Positions 10,765 to 19,949 are shown, counted from the stretch's first letter. The stretch is DNA of 42,706 bases from an uncultured Roseiflexaceae bacterium (GCA_937988885.1 CALKHR010000099.1:1-42706), one strand, 5' to 3'. The notes: generated by a model not told the origin, from the letters alone. Numbers and translations are program-made.

Positions 10765-11001
10765 CCATCAAATGATGAAAGTATCTCATTGTAGCGCATT
10801 GTATTGCAGATGAACCCTCATTCACCCAGATACCGACGCTATGTGTGATACTAACATCTTTCCTCTTTTTAAAAAGCAAGATACTTACCAAATCCATATC
10901 TATCTCTATATCAAAATAATGTTTTGCATGAATAAACAATATACATATCTTCACACAACAATACATCCTTAAAAAGAACTAGAACCATTCATTTAAACCC
11001 A
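10765..11001. other. Gene-free AT-rich spacer
   Basis: No supported gene lies between the terminator of surface protein 3 and the promoter region of protein 4. A minus-strand 87-codon ORF (10703-10966) overlaps the terminator and has no recognisable features or ribosome binding site. Confidence 0.5.
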
Positions 11002-11010
11002 TGGTATAGT
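11002..11010 (+). promoter_or_regulatory. Possible extended -10 promoter for surface protein 4
   Basis: TGGTATAGT matches the extended -10 pattern TGnTATAnT, about 125 bp before the start codon at 11136. Confidence 0.35.
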
Positions 11011-11135
11011 AGTAAGAAAGATCGATCCTTAGCAAAACATTTATTCATCGATCTGATATCCCAAAACCGATAACGCATTTCCTCACACCACGAGTGTACG
11101 ATTACATCAATCTTCTATGAGTAAGGAGATGCTCT

Positions 11136-12929
11136 ATGCACTACCCTATTCTTGTAGTTTCGCGCAATATCCTCCTGCTGCTCGCTCTGCACTTGTTCTG
11201 CACAAGCATCCTCCTCCCAGCAACTACCCACGCCGCCGATACCCCAACCGTTCTGTATGTCAATAAGAACGCCACCGGAGCTAACAACGGCACCAGTTGG
11301 CAGAATGCGTATACGGACTTACAGAACGCCCTTGCAGCAGCCCAAGCGGGGACGCAGATCTGGGTCGCTCGAGGCATCTACTACCCCACCAACGTGTCGA
11401 GCGATCGGACTGCCAGCTTTATCTTAAAAAGTGGTGTGGCACTGTACGGCGGATTTGCTGGCTCTGAGACACAGTTACACGAGCGCGATTGGCTGGCCAA
11501 CCCGACCATTCTCAGCGGCGATATCGATCGGAACGACACCCATACCAATGGAATCGTTATCGATACGAGTGGCCTTCTTGGCTCCAATAGCTACCATGTT
11601 GTGACGGATGACGCGATTGATGAAAGCGCTATCCTCGACGGGTTTATCATTACGGCGGGGTGGGCGAATGGTGTGAATAATGAGAGGTTGGGTGGCGGGC
11701 TCTACATCTTCAATAGCAGTCCTACCATCACCAATGTTCGCTTCTCTGGCAATAGCGCAACAGCTGAAGGCGGTGCTATCTTCTCTTACGCCAACAAACT
11801 CACCATTACTCAATCTACCTTTGCAGGTAATAGTGCTCAAATGGGCGGCGCACTCTACAAGAAAGGGGGCCTTGATAATAGCACCTTGACGATCATCAAT
11901 ACCACCTTCTCTGGTAATTACGCTTTGCACGCTGGTGGCGCTATCGTTCTAGAGCAGAGCCTCAATCCCCTTTCTCCTACTACCTCGTCCATCATCAACA
12001 CCACCTTCTCTGGCAATAGTGCTCAATCTGGTAGCGTGATTTTTGCTTTCAACAACACATTCAGTATCAACAACAGTATTCTTTGGGGAAATAGTGCGCC
12101 TGCTCTCACTGGCGTTACCGAAGGCATCATTACGTATAGTTTGGTGCAAGGTTGTGACCCTAGCGGAACCTGGAATACAGCTACGTGTGGTACCAATGGT
12201 GGTGGTAATCTCGCTAATGTCGATCCACAGTTTGTGAATCCAATAAGCTACACTGATGCGCCAACCACCACTGGTGATCTGCGCCTGCAACCAAACTCAC
12301 CAGCGATTGATAAAGGCAATAATGCGCTCAATGACACCACCGAGGATCTGGAGGGTAAACCGCGCATCATGGGTCCAACTATCGACCTCGGCGCATACGA
12401 GTTTGCGTATCAACTACAGAAAGGCATCATCGGTAGTGGCCAGATCAACCATAGTCCCATTGGCGATTGGCATCTGCCAAATACCACAGTCACCCTCACC
12501 GCCACCGCCAATCCAGGATGGAGTTTCGCTAGTTGGGGCGGCGACCTGAGCGGCAGCAGTTCTCCCATCACTCTCGTGATGAACAACAACAAAGTGATCA
12601 CCGCCACCTTCACCAACGACCCACCCACGGCCAATGCTGGAGCGGATCAGACGGTACGTGTTGGAGCACTGGTCACTCTCGATGGCAGCGCCTCGTTTGA
12701 TGCCGACCCAAGCCAGACGCTTAGCTACACTTGGACGCAGACCGCTGGTACACCCGTTACCCTGACGGGAGCCAACACGGCACAACCCACCTTCACCGCA
12801 CCGAGTGAGGCAACTACACTCACCTTCAGCCTGATCGTCACCGATAGTTTAGGAAAGGCCAGCACCGCCGATAGTGTGACGGTGACGGTGATGCAACATC
12901 GCCTATTTTTGCCAGCAACGCTGCGGTAG
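11136..12929 (+). CDS. Beta-helix/PKD repeat surface protein, copy 4 (short form)
   Basis: ATG 11136 follows AAGGAG (11123-11128) with 7-nt spacing. The 597-residue product has a signal peptide (likely cut after THA), the family N-terminal beta-helix motif (YVNKNATGANNGTSW, DLQNALAAA), a few FSGNSA repeats, an anchor-Q-like segment ending DLGAYEFA, an InlB-B-like domain and only one PKD unit (from about 12616). It stops right after a short HRLFLPATLR tail, where the other copies continue into the CARDB-like domain. The short form shows that the C-terminal domain is dispensable or was lost. The tail may itself be a sorting or secretion signal, which is speculation. Confidence 0.87.
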   Translation: MHYPILVVSRNILLLLALHLFCTSILLPATTHAADTPTVLYVNKNATGANNGTSWQNAYTDLQNALAAAQAGTQIWVARGIYYPTNVSSDRTASFILKSGVALYGGFAGSETQLHERDWLANPTILSGDIDRNDTHTNGIVIDTSGLLGSNSYHVVTDDAIDESAILDGFIITAGWANGVNNERLGGGLYIFNSSPTITNVRFSGNSATAEGGAIFSYANKLTITQSTFAGNSAQMGGALYKKGGLDNSTLTIINTTFSGNYALHAGGAIVLEQSLNPLSPTTSSIINTTFSGNSAQSGSVIFAFNNTFSINNSILWGNSAPALTGVTEGIITYSLVQGCDPSGTWNTATCGTNGGGNLANVDPQFVNPISYTDAPTTTGDLRLQPNSPAIDKGNNALNDTTEDLEGKPRIMGPTIDLGAYEFAYQLQKGIIGSGQINHSPIGDWHLPNTTVTLTATANPGWSFASWGGDLSGSSSPITLVMNNNKVITATFTNDPPTANAGADQTVRVGALVTLDGSASFDADPSQTLSYTWTQTAGTPVTLTGANTAQPTFTAPSEATTLTFSLIVTDSLGKASTADSVTVTVMQHRLFLPATLR

Positions 12930-12978
12930 TGTAAGGGCTACAGGGCTGCCACCACGCTAACCTTCTCTGAATCATCAA

Positions 12979-13002
12979 GGGCCTGTGCCGAAGCGCAGGC
13001 CC
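12979..13002. terminator. Bidirectional hairpin between convergent genes
   Basis: GGGCCTGTGC and GCGCAGGCCC form a 10-bp stem with loop CGAA between surface protein 4 (ends 12929) and the convergent GNAT gene (ends 13027). The stem matches that at 7276-7299. No long T-run follows. Confidence 0.6.
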
Positions 13003-13026
13003 ACTTGCTTAGCCAAGAAAACGAAG

Positions 13027-14238
13027 TTACGAGAACAGCTCCATGCTGAATCGCTCGGCCACCAAATAACGGCGCGAACCGTCAGTGGCAGCATCGATCA
13101 CCACGTAGGCACCGTCGCTGTAACCGAGGTAGCGCGCGAACAGCGCATCGGTGGCGGAGCGCCACAGCGCCGCCTCGTCGGGCGCATCGCGCTGCATCGC
13201 CGTCCAGTCGGCGGGGATCTCCACAGCGATCCAACGCGCACCATTGGCTTCGGCGAGCGCCGTTGGCCCATCGTTGAGGCGCACGCAGCCGGGGTAGCGC
13301 GCCAGGTCCAGGTCTGTGCCACGCCCACCCTCGTTCAGGCCTTGCGCCCCACGGGCCGTGCGCGGCAGCCAGGCGATGCCTAACCGCGAGGCCGCCACAC
13401 GGTTCAATGCGTTCTGCACGGGGTAGTACGCCGCGTAAAACTCGCCAGCCACCGCTCGTAACCGCGCAAAGTTCAGCACCGCATTCGGGAACTGCAACGG
13501 GTCGGCGGTCCAGTGAATCAGATCGATGCCCTCGGCCAGCGCTTGACGCGCCTGCACCCGCTTGAGCGTAGCCGCCAAGCCCGAGCGACGCTGCGTTGGG
13601 GCAACACCCATAATCTGCGATTCGATGCCCAGCGAGAGCTGCAACGGCAAGCCGAGTTGCTCCAGAGCGGACAAGCCAAAGCGGCGGAAGCCCAGCAGAA
13701 AGCCCACCACCGCCCCTTCGCTGCGGGCCACCAGGGCAGTGCCCGGCGCGAACTCGGCGCTGTAGAGGTCGTTGGGATAGCCCGCATTCTCGGCCACGCC
13801 CCAGATCTCGCTGTACACGCGCTGCGCCTCCTCCACCTCCCGAAGCGAGGGCTGGCCGATCGCAAAACCGCCGAACTCGTCAGCGCTGGCGGGGTAGCTC
13901 TGCGCCTCCGCAGGCCGATACGCGATCACCTTCGCGGGGGCAAGCATCGCCTCCACCGCCGTTTGTAGCTCGACCAGCGGCGGCAGCGGCCCGAGTTGCT
14001 GCAAGCGCAGCGTGTACACTCGCCTGTCGGCATCGGCAGCGCGAGGGAACAACAAGCCCAACCCGCGCAGCTCACCGCCCTCCGTACAGGTCAGCAGGCG
14101 ACCTCCCATCTTCACAAAGGTCGTCTTCACAAAGTGTTGCGGCACCGTCTCTGCCACACAATGGGTGAGTTGTTCGTACAGCGCATCGACAACGGCGGGC
14201 CATTCTGTAGTTGTATGATCGATGAGTGTATAGTCCAT
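13027..14238 (-). CDS. GNAT-superfamily acyltransferase, COG3375-like
   Basis: The product of about 403 residues contains a GNAT core with the acyl-CoA binding stretch IMGVAPTQRRSGLAATLKR and the family motif W(T/x)DPLQFPNAVLNFARL. This resembles the COG3375 group of predicted acetyltransferases. I prefer ATG 14238 over the upstream GTG 14250, which lacks a ribosome binding site. It is divergent from an N-acylamino acid racemase and an M20 deacylase. In the known N-succinylamino acid racemase pathway a GNAT enzyme succinylates D-amino acids, the racemase inverts them and an M20-type hydrolase releases the L-amino acid. That role is inferred from context; the donor could be acetyl- or succinyl-CoA. 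Confidence 0.75.
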   Translation of the reverse strand: MDYTLIDHTTTEWPAVVDALYEQLTHCVAETVPQHFVKTTFVKMGGRLLTCTEGGELRGLGLLFPRAADADRRVYTLRLQQLGPLPPLVELQTAVEAMLAPAKVIAYRPAEAQSYPASADEFGGFAIGQPSLREVEEAQRVYSEIWGVAENAGYPNDLYSAEFAPGTALVARSEGAVVGFLLGFRRFGLSALEQLGLPLQLSLGIESQIMGVAPTQRRSGLAATLKRVQARQALAEGIDLIHWTADPLQFPNAVLNFARLRAVAGEFYAAYYPVQNALNRVAASRLGIAWLPRTARGAQGLNEGGRGTDLDLARYPGCVRLNDGPTALAEANGARWIAVEIPADWTAMQRDAPDEAALWRSATDALFARYLGYSDGAYVVIDAATDGSRRYLVAERFSMELFS

Positions 14239-14324
14239 AGGGCATCCCACGCCGCGTTAAGTCATCGTACATCGAGTTGGATTGTGATGACTAAGAAGCC
14301 GTTTGTTCTTATTGAGATAGCGAA

Positions 14325-14343
14325 CCTCTGCGCGTAGCAGAGG
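14325..14343. repeat. Hairpin-family repeat, copy E
   Basis: CCTCTGC (14325-14331) pairs with GCAGAGG (14337-14343). On the minus strand the apical sequence reads CTGCTACGCGCAG, like the loops of the related hairpins near 28660, 34690 and 33305. It lies in the divergent promoter region between the GNAT gene and the racemase gene. Confidence 0.4.
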
Positions 14344-14407
14344 CACGCCTACCTTCTACTCAAAGCTGCGCATACCAAACGCCACACCTCAACCGAGTGC
14401 AGGCTAG

Positions 14408-14416
14408 TGGTATACT
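14408..14416 (+). promoter_or_regulatory. Possible extended -10 promoter for racemase operon
   Basis: TGGTATACT fits the extended -10 pattern and lies 37 bp before the start codon at 14453. Confidence 0.45.
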
Positions 14417-14452
14417 AGGCGGTATTCTACCGCAAAGAATCCAGGAGCGAGT

Positions 14453-15568
14453 ATGCGAATCGAACGCGCCGAGCTGTGGATCGTGCGGCTGCCCATGGTT
14501 CGCAGCTTCACCACGAGTTCATCCACCAAAACGCATCAGAACCATATTTTGGTCAAACTTCACGCCGATGGTCTGGTCGGCTGGGGCGAATGCGCGAGCC
14601 CTTCCGACCCGTACTACTGCGAGGAGACCACCGAGACGTGTTGGCATATCCTCAAGGATTTCTTGCTGCCCAGCGTGCTCGGCAAGCCGTGGCAGAATGT
14701 GGAGGAGCTCACCTCCTTCTACGCCAAACTGAAGCGCAATAACTTCGCCAAGGCGGGCCTCGAAATGGCGGCTTGGGATCTGCTGGCCCAGGCTGCGGGC
14801 AAACCGCTGCACGCGCTGTTGGGTGGCACGCGCCCCGAGATCCTCTCGGGCGTGAGCTTGGGTGTCGAGGAACGGATTGAGGATCTGTTCGCCCTGATCG
14901 ACCAGTATCTTGGTGAGGGCTACCGTCGTATCAAGCTGAAGATCGCGCCGGGCAAGGATGTCGCGGTGATCGCGCAGGTGCGCGAGCGCTACCCCGATGT
15001 GCCGCTGATGGCCGATGCCAACTCGGCCTACAGGCTCTCCGATGCGCCGCTGCTGCGCGAACTCGACCAGTTCAACCTCACTATGATCGAACAGCCACTG
15101 GCCCACGACGACATCATCGATCACGCCACACTTCAGGCACAGCTGCGCACCCCGATCTGCCTCGACGAAAGTATCATCACCGTGGACGATGCCCGTAAGG
15201 CGCTCGATTTGGGCAGCGGACGCATCATCAACATCAAGGTGAGCCGCGTCGGCGGCCTACTGAACGCCAAGCGCATTCATGATCTCTGCTTGGAGCGCGG
15301 GGTTCCGGTGTGGTGCGGCGGCATGCACGAGTTCGGCGTGGGGCGCGCCGCCAACCTGGCGATCAGCAGCTTGGAGGGCTACAGCATCCCGGGCGATGTC
15401 TCTGGCTCCGACAAGTACTACCACGAGGATATCGTCGATCCGCCGATCCGTGCCGTGCAGGGCGCGATTGCCCTGCCCAGCGGGCCAGGCCTCGGCTACG
15501 CCGTAGACGAGGAGCGTGTGGCGCGCGCCAGCACCCGGCATCATCTGGCGGAAGCAACATCTCTGTAG
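14453..15568 (+). CDS. menC: N-succinyl/N-acylamino acid racemase (MenC/NSAR-type enolase superfamily)
   Basis: The 371-residue protein has the normal length and layout of the MenC/N-acylamino acid racemase family: an N-terminal capping domain and a TIM barrel. All catalytic residues are visible: K161-x-K163, metal ligands D188 (DANSAY), E213 (IEQPL) and D238 (CLDES), and K262 (NIKVSR). The PVWCGGMHEFGVGRAAN segment is diagnostic for the group. Many members make o-succinylbenzoate for menaquinone, and others racemise N-acylamino acids. No other men genes are present. The neighbours (GNAT acyltransferase opposite, M20 hydrolase 15 bp downstream) favour amino acid racemisation. ATG 14453 follows AGGAG (14443-14447) at 5-nt spacing. 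The gene symbol refers to the family, not a proven activity. Confidence 0.85.
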   Translation: MRIERAELWIVRLPMVRSFTTSSSTKTHQNHILVKLHADGLVGWGECASPSDPYYCEETTETCWHILKDFLLPSVLGKPWQNVEELTSFYAKLKRNNFAKAGLEMAAWDLLAQAAGKPLHALLGGTRPEILSGVSLGVEERIEDLFALIDQYLGEGYRRIKLKIAPGKDVAVIAQVRERYPDVPLMADANSAYRLSDAPLLRELDQFNLTMIEQPLAHDDIIDHATLQAQLRTPICLDESIITVDDARKALDLGSGRIINIKVSRVGGLLNAKRIHDLCLERGVPVWCGGMHEFGVGRAANLAISSLEGYSIPGDVSGSDKYYHEDIVDPPIRAVQGAIALPSGPGLGYAVDEERVARASTRHHLAEATSL

Positions 15569-15583
15569 CGGAGCACAGACACC

Positions 15584-16714
15584 ATGCGTGAGTATTTTCA
15601 GAAGAAGCGCGACGAACTGCTGGCGAACGCGGCGGAATTAGTCGGCTTCGAGACGCCGAGCAGCGATAAGGCGCGCTGCGATGCCCTGGCAGATCGGCTG
15701 ATGGAGCGCTTCGCGGGGCTTGGCATGATCGAGCGGATCGCCAACCCCAAAGGCGGCGACCATGTGGCGGTGCGCGTGGCCGCACCCGAGCACGCCGACG
15801 AGCGCCCGGCGCTGCTGATCTGCCACTACGACACGGTGTGGCCGCTCGGCACACTGGCGGCGCGCCCGTTCAAGGTCGAGGGCGACATCGCCTACGGCCC
15901 GGGCCTCTACGATATGAAGGCCAGCATCGCCATGTGCGAGCAGGCGCTGCGTGCCGTGGGGCCGCTTGGGCTGCGTCTGTCGCGTCCCGTCATTCTGTTG
16001 CTCACCTCCGATGAGGAGATCGGCAGCCCCAACTCGCGCGCGCTGATCGAACGAACGGCCCGCGAATGCGCCTTTGCGCTGGTGCTAGAGCCGCCCGTCG
16101 AGCCGCACGGTGCGTTAAAGACGGCCCGCAAGGGCGTGGGCATGTACAAGGTGGAGTTCACGGGGCGCGCGGCGCACGCGGGTGTCGAGCCGGAGAAGGG
16201 CGCCAGCGCGATCACCGAGATGGCGCACCAAATCCTGGCGATCAACGCTCTGGCCGACCCGAGCAAGGGCACTACGCTGAACGTCGGCACGGTGCAGGGC
16301 GGCGGCAAAAACAATGTGGTGCCCGCATACGCCCGCATCGAGGTGGATGTTCGAGCTTGGACACAGGCCGAGGGCGCGCGCATTGAGGCGGGCTTCCAGG
16401 CGCTGAAGCCCGTAACACCCGGCGTCAGCCTGGTGGCGCAGGGCGGCTTCAACCGACCGCCGATGGAGCGCACTGCCGCATCGGGCGCGCTGTTCGAGCG
16501 GGCCAAGGCGTTGGGCGCCGAGTTGGGCTTAGAACTCAGCGAAGGCTCCACGGGCGGCGGCAGCGATGGCAACTTCACCGCAGCGATCGGCGTGCCCACG
16601 CTCGATGGTCTCGGTTCGCCAGGCCAAGGCGCACACGCCATCCACGAGCAGATCAGCATCCCCGGCATGCTGGAGCGCACGATGCTGCTTACCGCACTGC
16701 TGACGGCGCTTTAA
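15584..16714 (+). CDS. M20-family metallopeptidase / N-acyl amino acid hydrolase
   Basis: The 376-residue protein is of carboxypeptidase G2/ArgE-like type. Zinc-ligand and catalytic motifs are complete: H81-x-D83 (HYDTV), D110 (GLYDMK), E144/E145 (SDEEIG), E169 (VLEPP), the dimerisation-domain H198 (AAHAG) and the C-terminal H351 (GAHAIHE). There is no signal peptide, so it acts in the cytoplasm. It lies 15 bp after the racemase gene and is surely co-transcribed. In that context it most likely removes the acyl group from the L-enantiomer of an N-acylamino acid. A dipeptidase or carboxypeptidase role cannot be excluded. Confidence 0.85.
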   Translation: MREYFQKKRDELLANAAELVGFETPSSDKARCDALADRLMERFAGLGMIERIANPKGGDHVAVRVAAPEHADERPALLICHYDTVWPLGTLAARPFKVEGDIAYGPGLYDMKASIAMCEQALRAVGPLGLRLSRPVILLLTSDEEIGSPNSRALIERTARECAFALVLEPPVEPHGALKTARKGVGMYKVEFTGRAAHAGVEPEKGASAITEMAHQILAINALADPSKGTTLNVGTVQGGGKNNVVPAYARIEVDVRAWTQAEGARIEAGFQALKPVTPGVSLVAQGGFNRPPMERTAASGALFERAKALGAELGLELSEGSTGGGSDGNFTAAIGVPTLDGLGSPGQGAHAIHEQISIPGMLERTMLLTALLTAL

Positions 16715-16720
16715 AACGCC

Positions 16721-16759
16721 TGTGGCATCGGCCTTTGTGTGCAGAAGGCCGATGCCACA
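16721..16759. terminator. Perfect 15-bp hairpin between convergent transcription units
   Basis: TGTGGCATCGGCCTT (16721-16735) pairs perfectly with AAGGCCGATGCCACA (16745-16759), loop TGTGTGCAG. It sits between the M20 gene and the convergent methyltransferase gene and marks the border where base composition falls to AT-rich. There is no T-run. Confidence 0.65.
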
Positions 16760-16786
16760 TTAAGTGTCTATTGATTAAACATTACA

Positions 16787-17884
16787 TCATGCTGTTTTTC
16801 TTGCCCAAATATCAAACTCTTCAATGGGGGTACTCCGCTTACGAAGAAAACTATTAGCTTGGCGTCTTCCTTCCTGTGCACTTCCAGCAGGAATCATTCG
16901 TTGTATAGACCATCCTGTATCTTGGAGTGATGCCGTAATTAATTGGAGAGGATCAGCTTTTCGATCTGCAATTCCCCCAAATCGAATGATAAGCTGCGCC
17001 TTTGCTTCAGCCACTTGATAAGAGTTAAGCCATACTTGTTTTAGATCCTGAATAAATATTTCAGGGCTTTTATGAAGAAGTTGACCTTCTTGAGAGTAAT
17101 CAACGTTAGAGGAACCCCCTACAAACCAATTCCTCAACCATTGATCGGGTATATAAGTACGCATTCCATAATACGGAGGCGATGTAATAATCCACACAAA
17201 AGGTCTATTCGTTTCAACTTGGTATGATGTACTAGAACGACTATCACCTAAACAAATGTTAGTCGTGGCTTGATATTCGATACAATAGTATCGCATTGCG
17301 CGTCGCTTAATAATATCTAGAACATCAACATATTCAGGTTTTAAATTATGTTCCTGCCAAAAACGCACTGAATAAGCCGGTTTAGGTGAATAAGTTCTAG
17401 GAAATTGATTTGAAAAATAGCTAGCAACTGTTTTCTGTTTTGGGCCATGTAATGCACCTAAAATAATTCCACGCAATGCTATGCGAGCTGGAGATATACA
17501 ATTTTGTAAAAAAGCTTCCCGAAAAGAACAGATGTTTTTAAGAACATCTTTATGATAAGCCCACTGCCAGAATTCCTCTTGTGGAATATCAATAGGTACC
17601 GTATGTTCTAGAATATTTCGAGCCTCTTCTAGAATTTCATTAACATTAACATTGACAGCCTTTGCAGCACTAATAGCAATTGCTACTGGACTAGAATCAA
17701 TGCCTAGTGATGATAATCCTAATAAACGAGCGGCGAAATTTGTAGTACCCCGGCCACAAAATGGATCGAGAACTGCGTCTTCAGGTTGTGCTTGTTCGCG
17801 CAATATATTCAAGGGAAAATCCAATGGAAACATTGTAAAGTAAGGGCATATTCCATTGAGAGCAAGCATCTCTTTAGAGTGCAT
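16787..17884 (-). CDS. DNA methyltransferase (SPPY-type, N4-C/N6-A class) of NurA-HerA operon
   Basis: The product of about 365 residues carries the SAM-binding motif DPFCGRGTT (about residues 40-48) followed by ...GIDSSP, and the catalytic motif TSPPYYGM (about 234-241). TSPPY is typical of N4-cytosine methylases, but N6-adenine is possible. DPF.G.GTT is usually C-terminal to the PPY motif in beta-class enzymes, whereas here it is N-terminal with about 190 residues between, which could hold the target recognition domain. The gene overlaps the end of the HerA gene by 8-14 bp, so translation is probably coupled. The second of two adjacent ATGs (17884) is better placed behind AGAGG. It likely protects host DNA from the NurA-HerA pair; this is inference. 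The region is AT-rich unlike its flanks. Confidence 0.82.
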   Translation of the reverse strand: MHSKEMLALNGICPYFTMFPLDFPLNILREQAQPEDAVLDPFCGRGTTNFAARLLGLSSLGIDSSPVAIAISAAKAVNVNVNEILEEARNILEHTVPIDIPQEEFWQWAYHKDVLKNICSFREAFLQNCISPARIALRGIILGALHGPKQKTVASYFSNQFPRTYSPKPAYSVRFWQEHNLKPEYVDVLDIIKRRAMRYYCIEYQATTNICLGDSRSSTSYQVETNRPFVWIITSPPYYGMRTYIPDQWLRNWFVGGSSNVDYSQEGQLLHKSPEIFIQDLKQVWLNSYQVAEAKAQLIIRFGGIADRKADPLQLITASLQDTGWSIQRMIPAGSAQEGRRQANSFLRKRSTPIEEFDIWARKTA

Positions 17885-19931
17885 CATTGCCTCTAATTAT
17901 CTGTACAATCGTTGTATTGCCACGTTTATTCGTTTTCCAACCAATTTCTTGTTCGCCATACAGATGAACTAGTGCTTTCTTGACTAGTCGATAAGCAAAA
18001 TCATCCCGATTATCAGCAATGGAAGGTGGTAAAACATCCAAAAAGAAACCCTTTATACGACCCCAAGGTACTCCATTACTTTTTAGTTCTGAGATCAAAA
18101 TCTCATTATCCCTCAACTTTTCTATAGCTTCTATTTGAATTGATTGTAGTATATCATCGATTGCATTCCCATCCCGTGATTTTCGGGGGAATTTTTGTAT
18201 TAATTTCTGAACAAACGTATTAGCTGGATCAAAATCATAATTAGGATCGCGCATTGAATAAAGAGCTTCGAAAGGAAGGACACGAAGACTAATAGGATAA
18301 GGTTTACCCCCAACAGAACTCCAAAATATGCCTTGACCTGGAATTGGTTCATTTAGCAATGAACTAAGAATATCATCACTAAAATGAGCATTAGCTCGTT
18401 TCAATGTTGTAAGATCAGCTGCAGAAAGCAAGTGAAAAATAAACCAATTGTCACCTTGACTTAATATATCAACAGGAATACTTCCAGGTTGTTGTGTTAT
18501 TAATAATGCTCCCAAATCATATTTACGTCCTTCTTTAACCCACGCAATATATGGTTCAGCTGCTGATGATCGTTCATTTAACACGGACTGCGCCTCTTCT
18601 ACAACCGCAATTGTTGGAATAGTTTGAGGTTCAGCTGCCGTAAACTCTTCCTGATTATGATCAAAAATGCGCCGTAAAATTAAGCCGGATAGAATGAGAG
18701 ATTGGCTCCCTCGCATTCGTGAAATATCAATGACACATAATTTTCCCTCTTGCAATGAAGTTATAAGCAGATCCATAAGTTGACTGCTTTTGTCATGGAG
18801 CATCCTGACAATAGTTACCATATTACTGCGCGCTGCGGTTGCTTCTGCTTCCTGTTTATTTTGTTCTAAATCAAGGCATCTACATATTTCAGAAAGGTTT
18901 GTTGCATGCCCATTTTCATCTATTATATTAACAAGTTCTTCCCAACGTTGTGGACTTAATCCTCGCAATTTCCTTACATTTTGCTGATCCTGACGCTCTG
19001 GATCTAATGCAATAGCAATAACATCACTAGGTTTTAAACGCCGTATGTCGAGTTTAATACCACCAGCCACAAAAGATTGATAGAATGGGCTTGGAGCTTG
19101 ACGATCCGTAAACACAACAAGTTTATCTTCTAAAGCTGGAACATCGCAGAGTCCCGGACGTCCTTTATCGTCGGGCCAAAAATATTCACCATCAGGATCA
19201 AATAAAACTGTCCCAACAGGTACCTTTTTACCACCACGTTTAATAACGTATGGCGTTTCCTCGTAAAGCTTACTAAACAACAGCTTATTTAAATTTGATT
19301 TACCAAATCCTGCACGAGCGAAGATAAAGCTACGTCGAGAAACTAGTGATTCAATTGGAAAGCGGATCTGAATCTCAGTATCTTGAATCTGCATCCAATT
19401 CTGAACATCAGATTTTTGGAATGTCTGGCCTGCATAGATGTATTCACCAAAGGCCAAATGCCCAATTTGAGCACCTTTAATATTATGTCCTGCAATCTCT
19501 TTCAATACTTCAGTACTAGGAAAAGCAACACGACTACCAACATGTGGCAGGCGACGATGCGAGGCAACAAAAGTAAGTCCTTGACCATACTTCCGTACTA
19601 CTCCCAAAACACGAATATTGACGCGATATTTAAGATACTGTTCACGAAGATCTTCAGGTATCTCACGTTCCTCACGCACCGCACGTATATTAAACTCTTC
19701 ACCTGCACCAAATGAAAGTTTACCTTCCGATGAAAAAGAGGCTATGCGCCCAAGAACCGCCTCATCAGGAGTTTCAAGTTGGACAAGTAGAAATTGTCCG
19801 TGCATGGGAATATTTTGAAATTCATTTCGATATGGCAATACGAGATCAGCATGGAATTCAAGACCGCCTTGTTGAAAACCACGAAAAATACCAATAACCT
19901 TATCTTTAGGGAATAAATCTATCTCTGACAT
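17874..19931 (-). CDS. HerA-like DNA translocase ATPase (DUF87)
   Basis: The 685-residue protein has an N-terminal beta-barrel-like region (about 1-130, HAS-barrel position). A RecA/FtsK-like ATPase core follows, with Walker A ARAGFGKS (205-212), the HerA-typical LFDPDGEYFW after it (243-252), Walker B IAVVEEAQ (441-448) and EGRKYDLGALLITQQPG (467-483), which carries the expected arginine finger region. A C-terminal extension of about 120 residues ends in a likely winged-helix-like segment. HerA proteins form hexameric rings that pump DNA and work with NurA nuclease. The NurA-like gene lies 18 bp upstream and the methyltransferase overlaps downstream. The start ATG 19931 follows AAGGA at 7-nt spacing. 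Codon use and composition are AT-rich, which suggests horizontal acquisition. Confidence 0.85.
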   Translation of the reverse strand: MSEIDLFPKDKVIGIFRGFQQGGLEFHADLVLPYRNEFQNIPMHGQFLLVQLETPDEAVLGRIASFSSEGKLSFGAGEEFNIRAVREEREIPEDLREQYLKYRVNIRVLGVVRKYGQGLTFVASHRRLPHVGSRVAFPSTEVLKEIAGHNIKGAQIGHLAFGEYIYAGQTFQKSDVQNWMQIQDTEIQIRFPIESLVSRRSFIFARAGFGKSNLNKLLFSKLYEETPYVIKRGGKKVPVGTVLFDPDGEYFWPDDKGRPGLCDVPALEDKLVVFTDRQAPSPFYQSFVAGGIKLDIRRLKPSDVIAIALDPERQDQQNVRKLRGLSPQRWEELVNIIDENGHATNLSEICRCLDLEQNKQEAEATAARSNMVTIVRMLHDKSSQLMDLLITSLQEGKLCVIDISRMRGSQSLILSGLILRRIFDHNQEEFTAAEPQTIPTIAVVEEAQSVLNERSSAAEPYIAWVKEGRKYDLGALLITQQPGSIPVDILSQGDNWFIFHLLSAADLTTLKRANAHFSDDILSSLLNEPIPGQGIFWSSVGGKPYPISLRVLPFEALYSMRDPNYDFDPANTFVQKLIQKFPRKSRDGNAIDDILQSIQIEAIEKLRDNEILISELKSNGVPWGRIKGFFLDVLPPSIADNRDDFAYRLVKKALVHLYGEQEIGWKTNKRGNTTIVQIIRGNDAL

Positions 19932-19949
19932 TTCACAATCCTTACTTTA

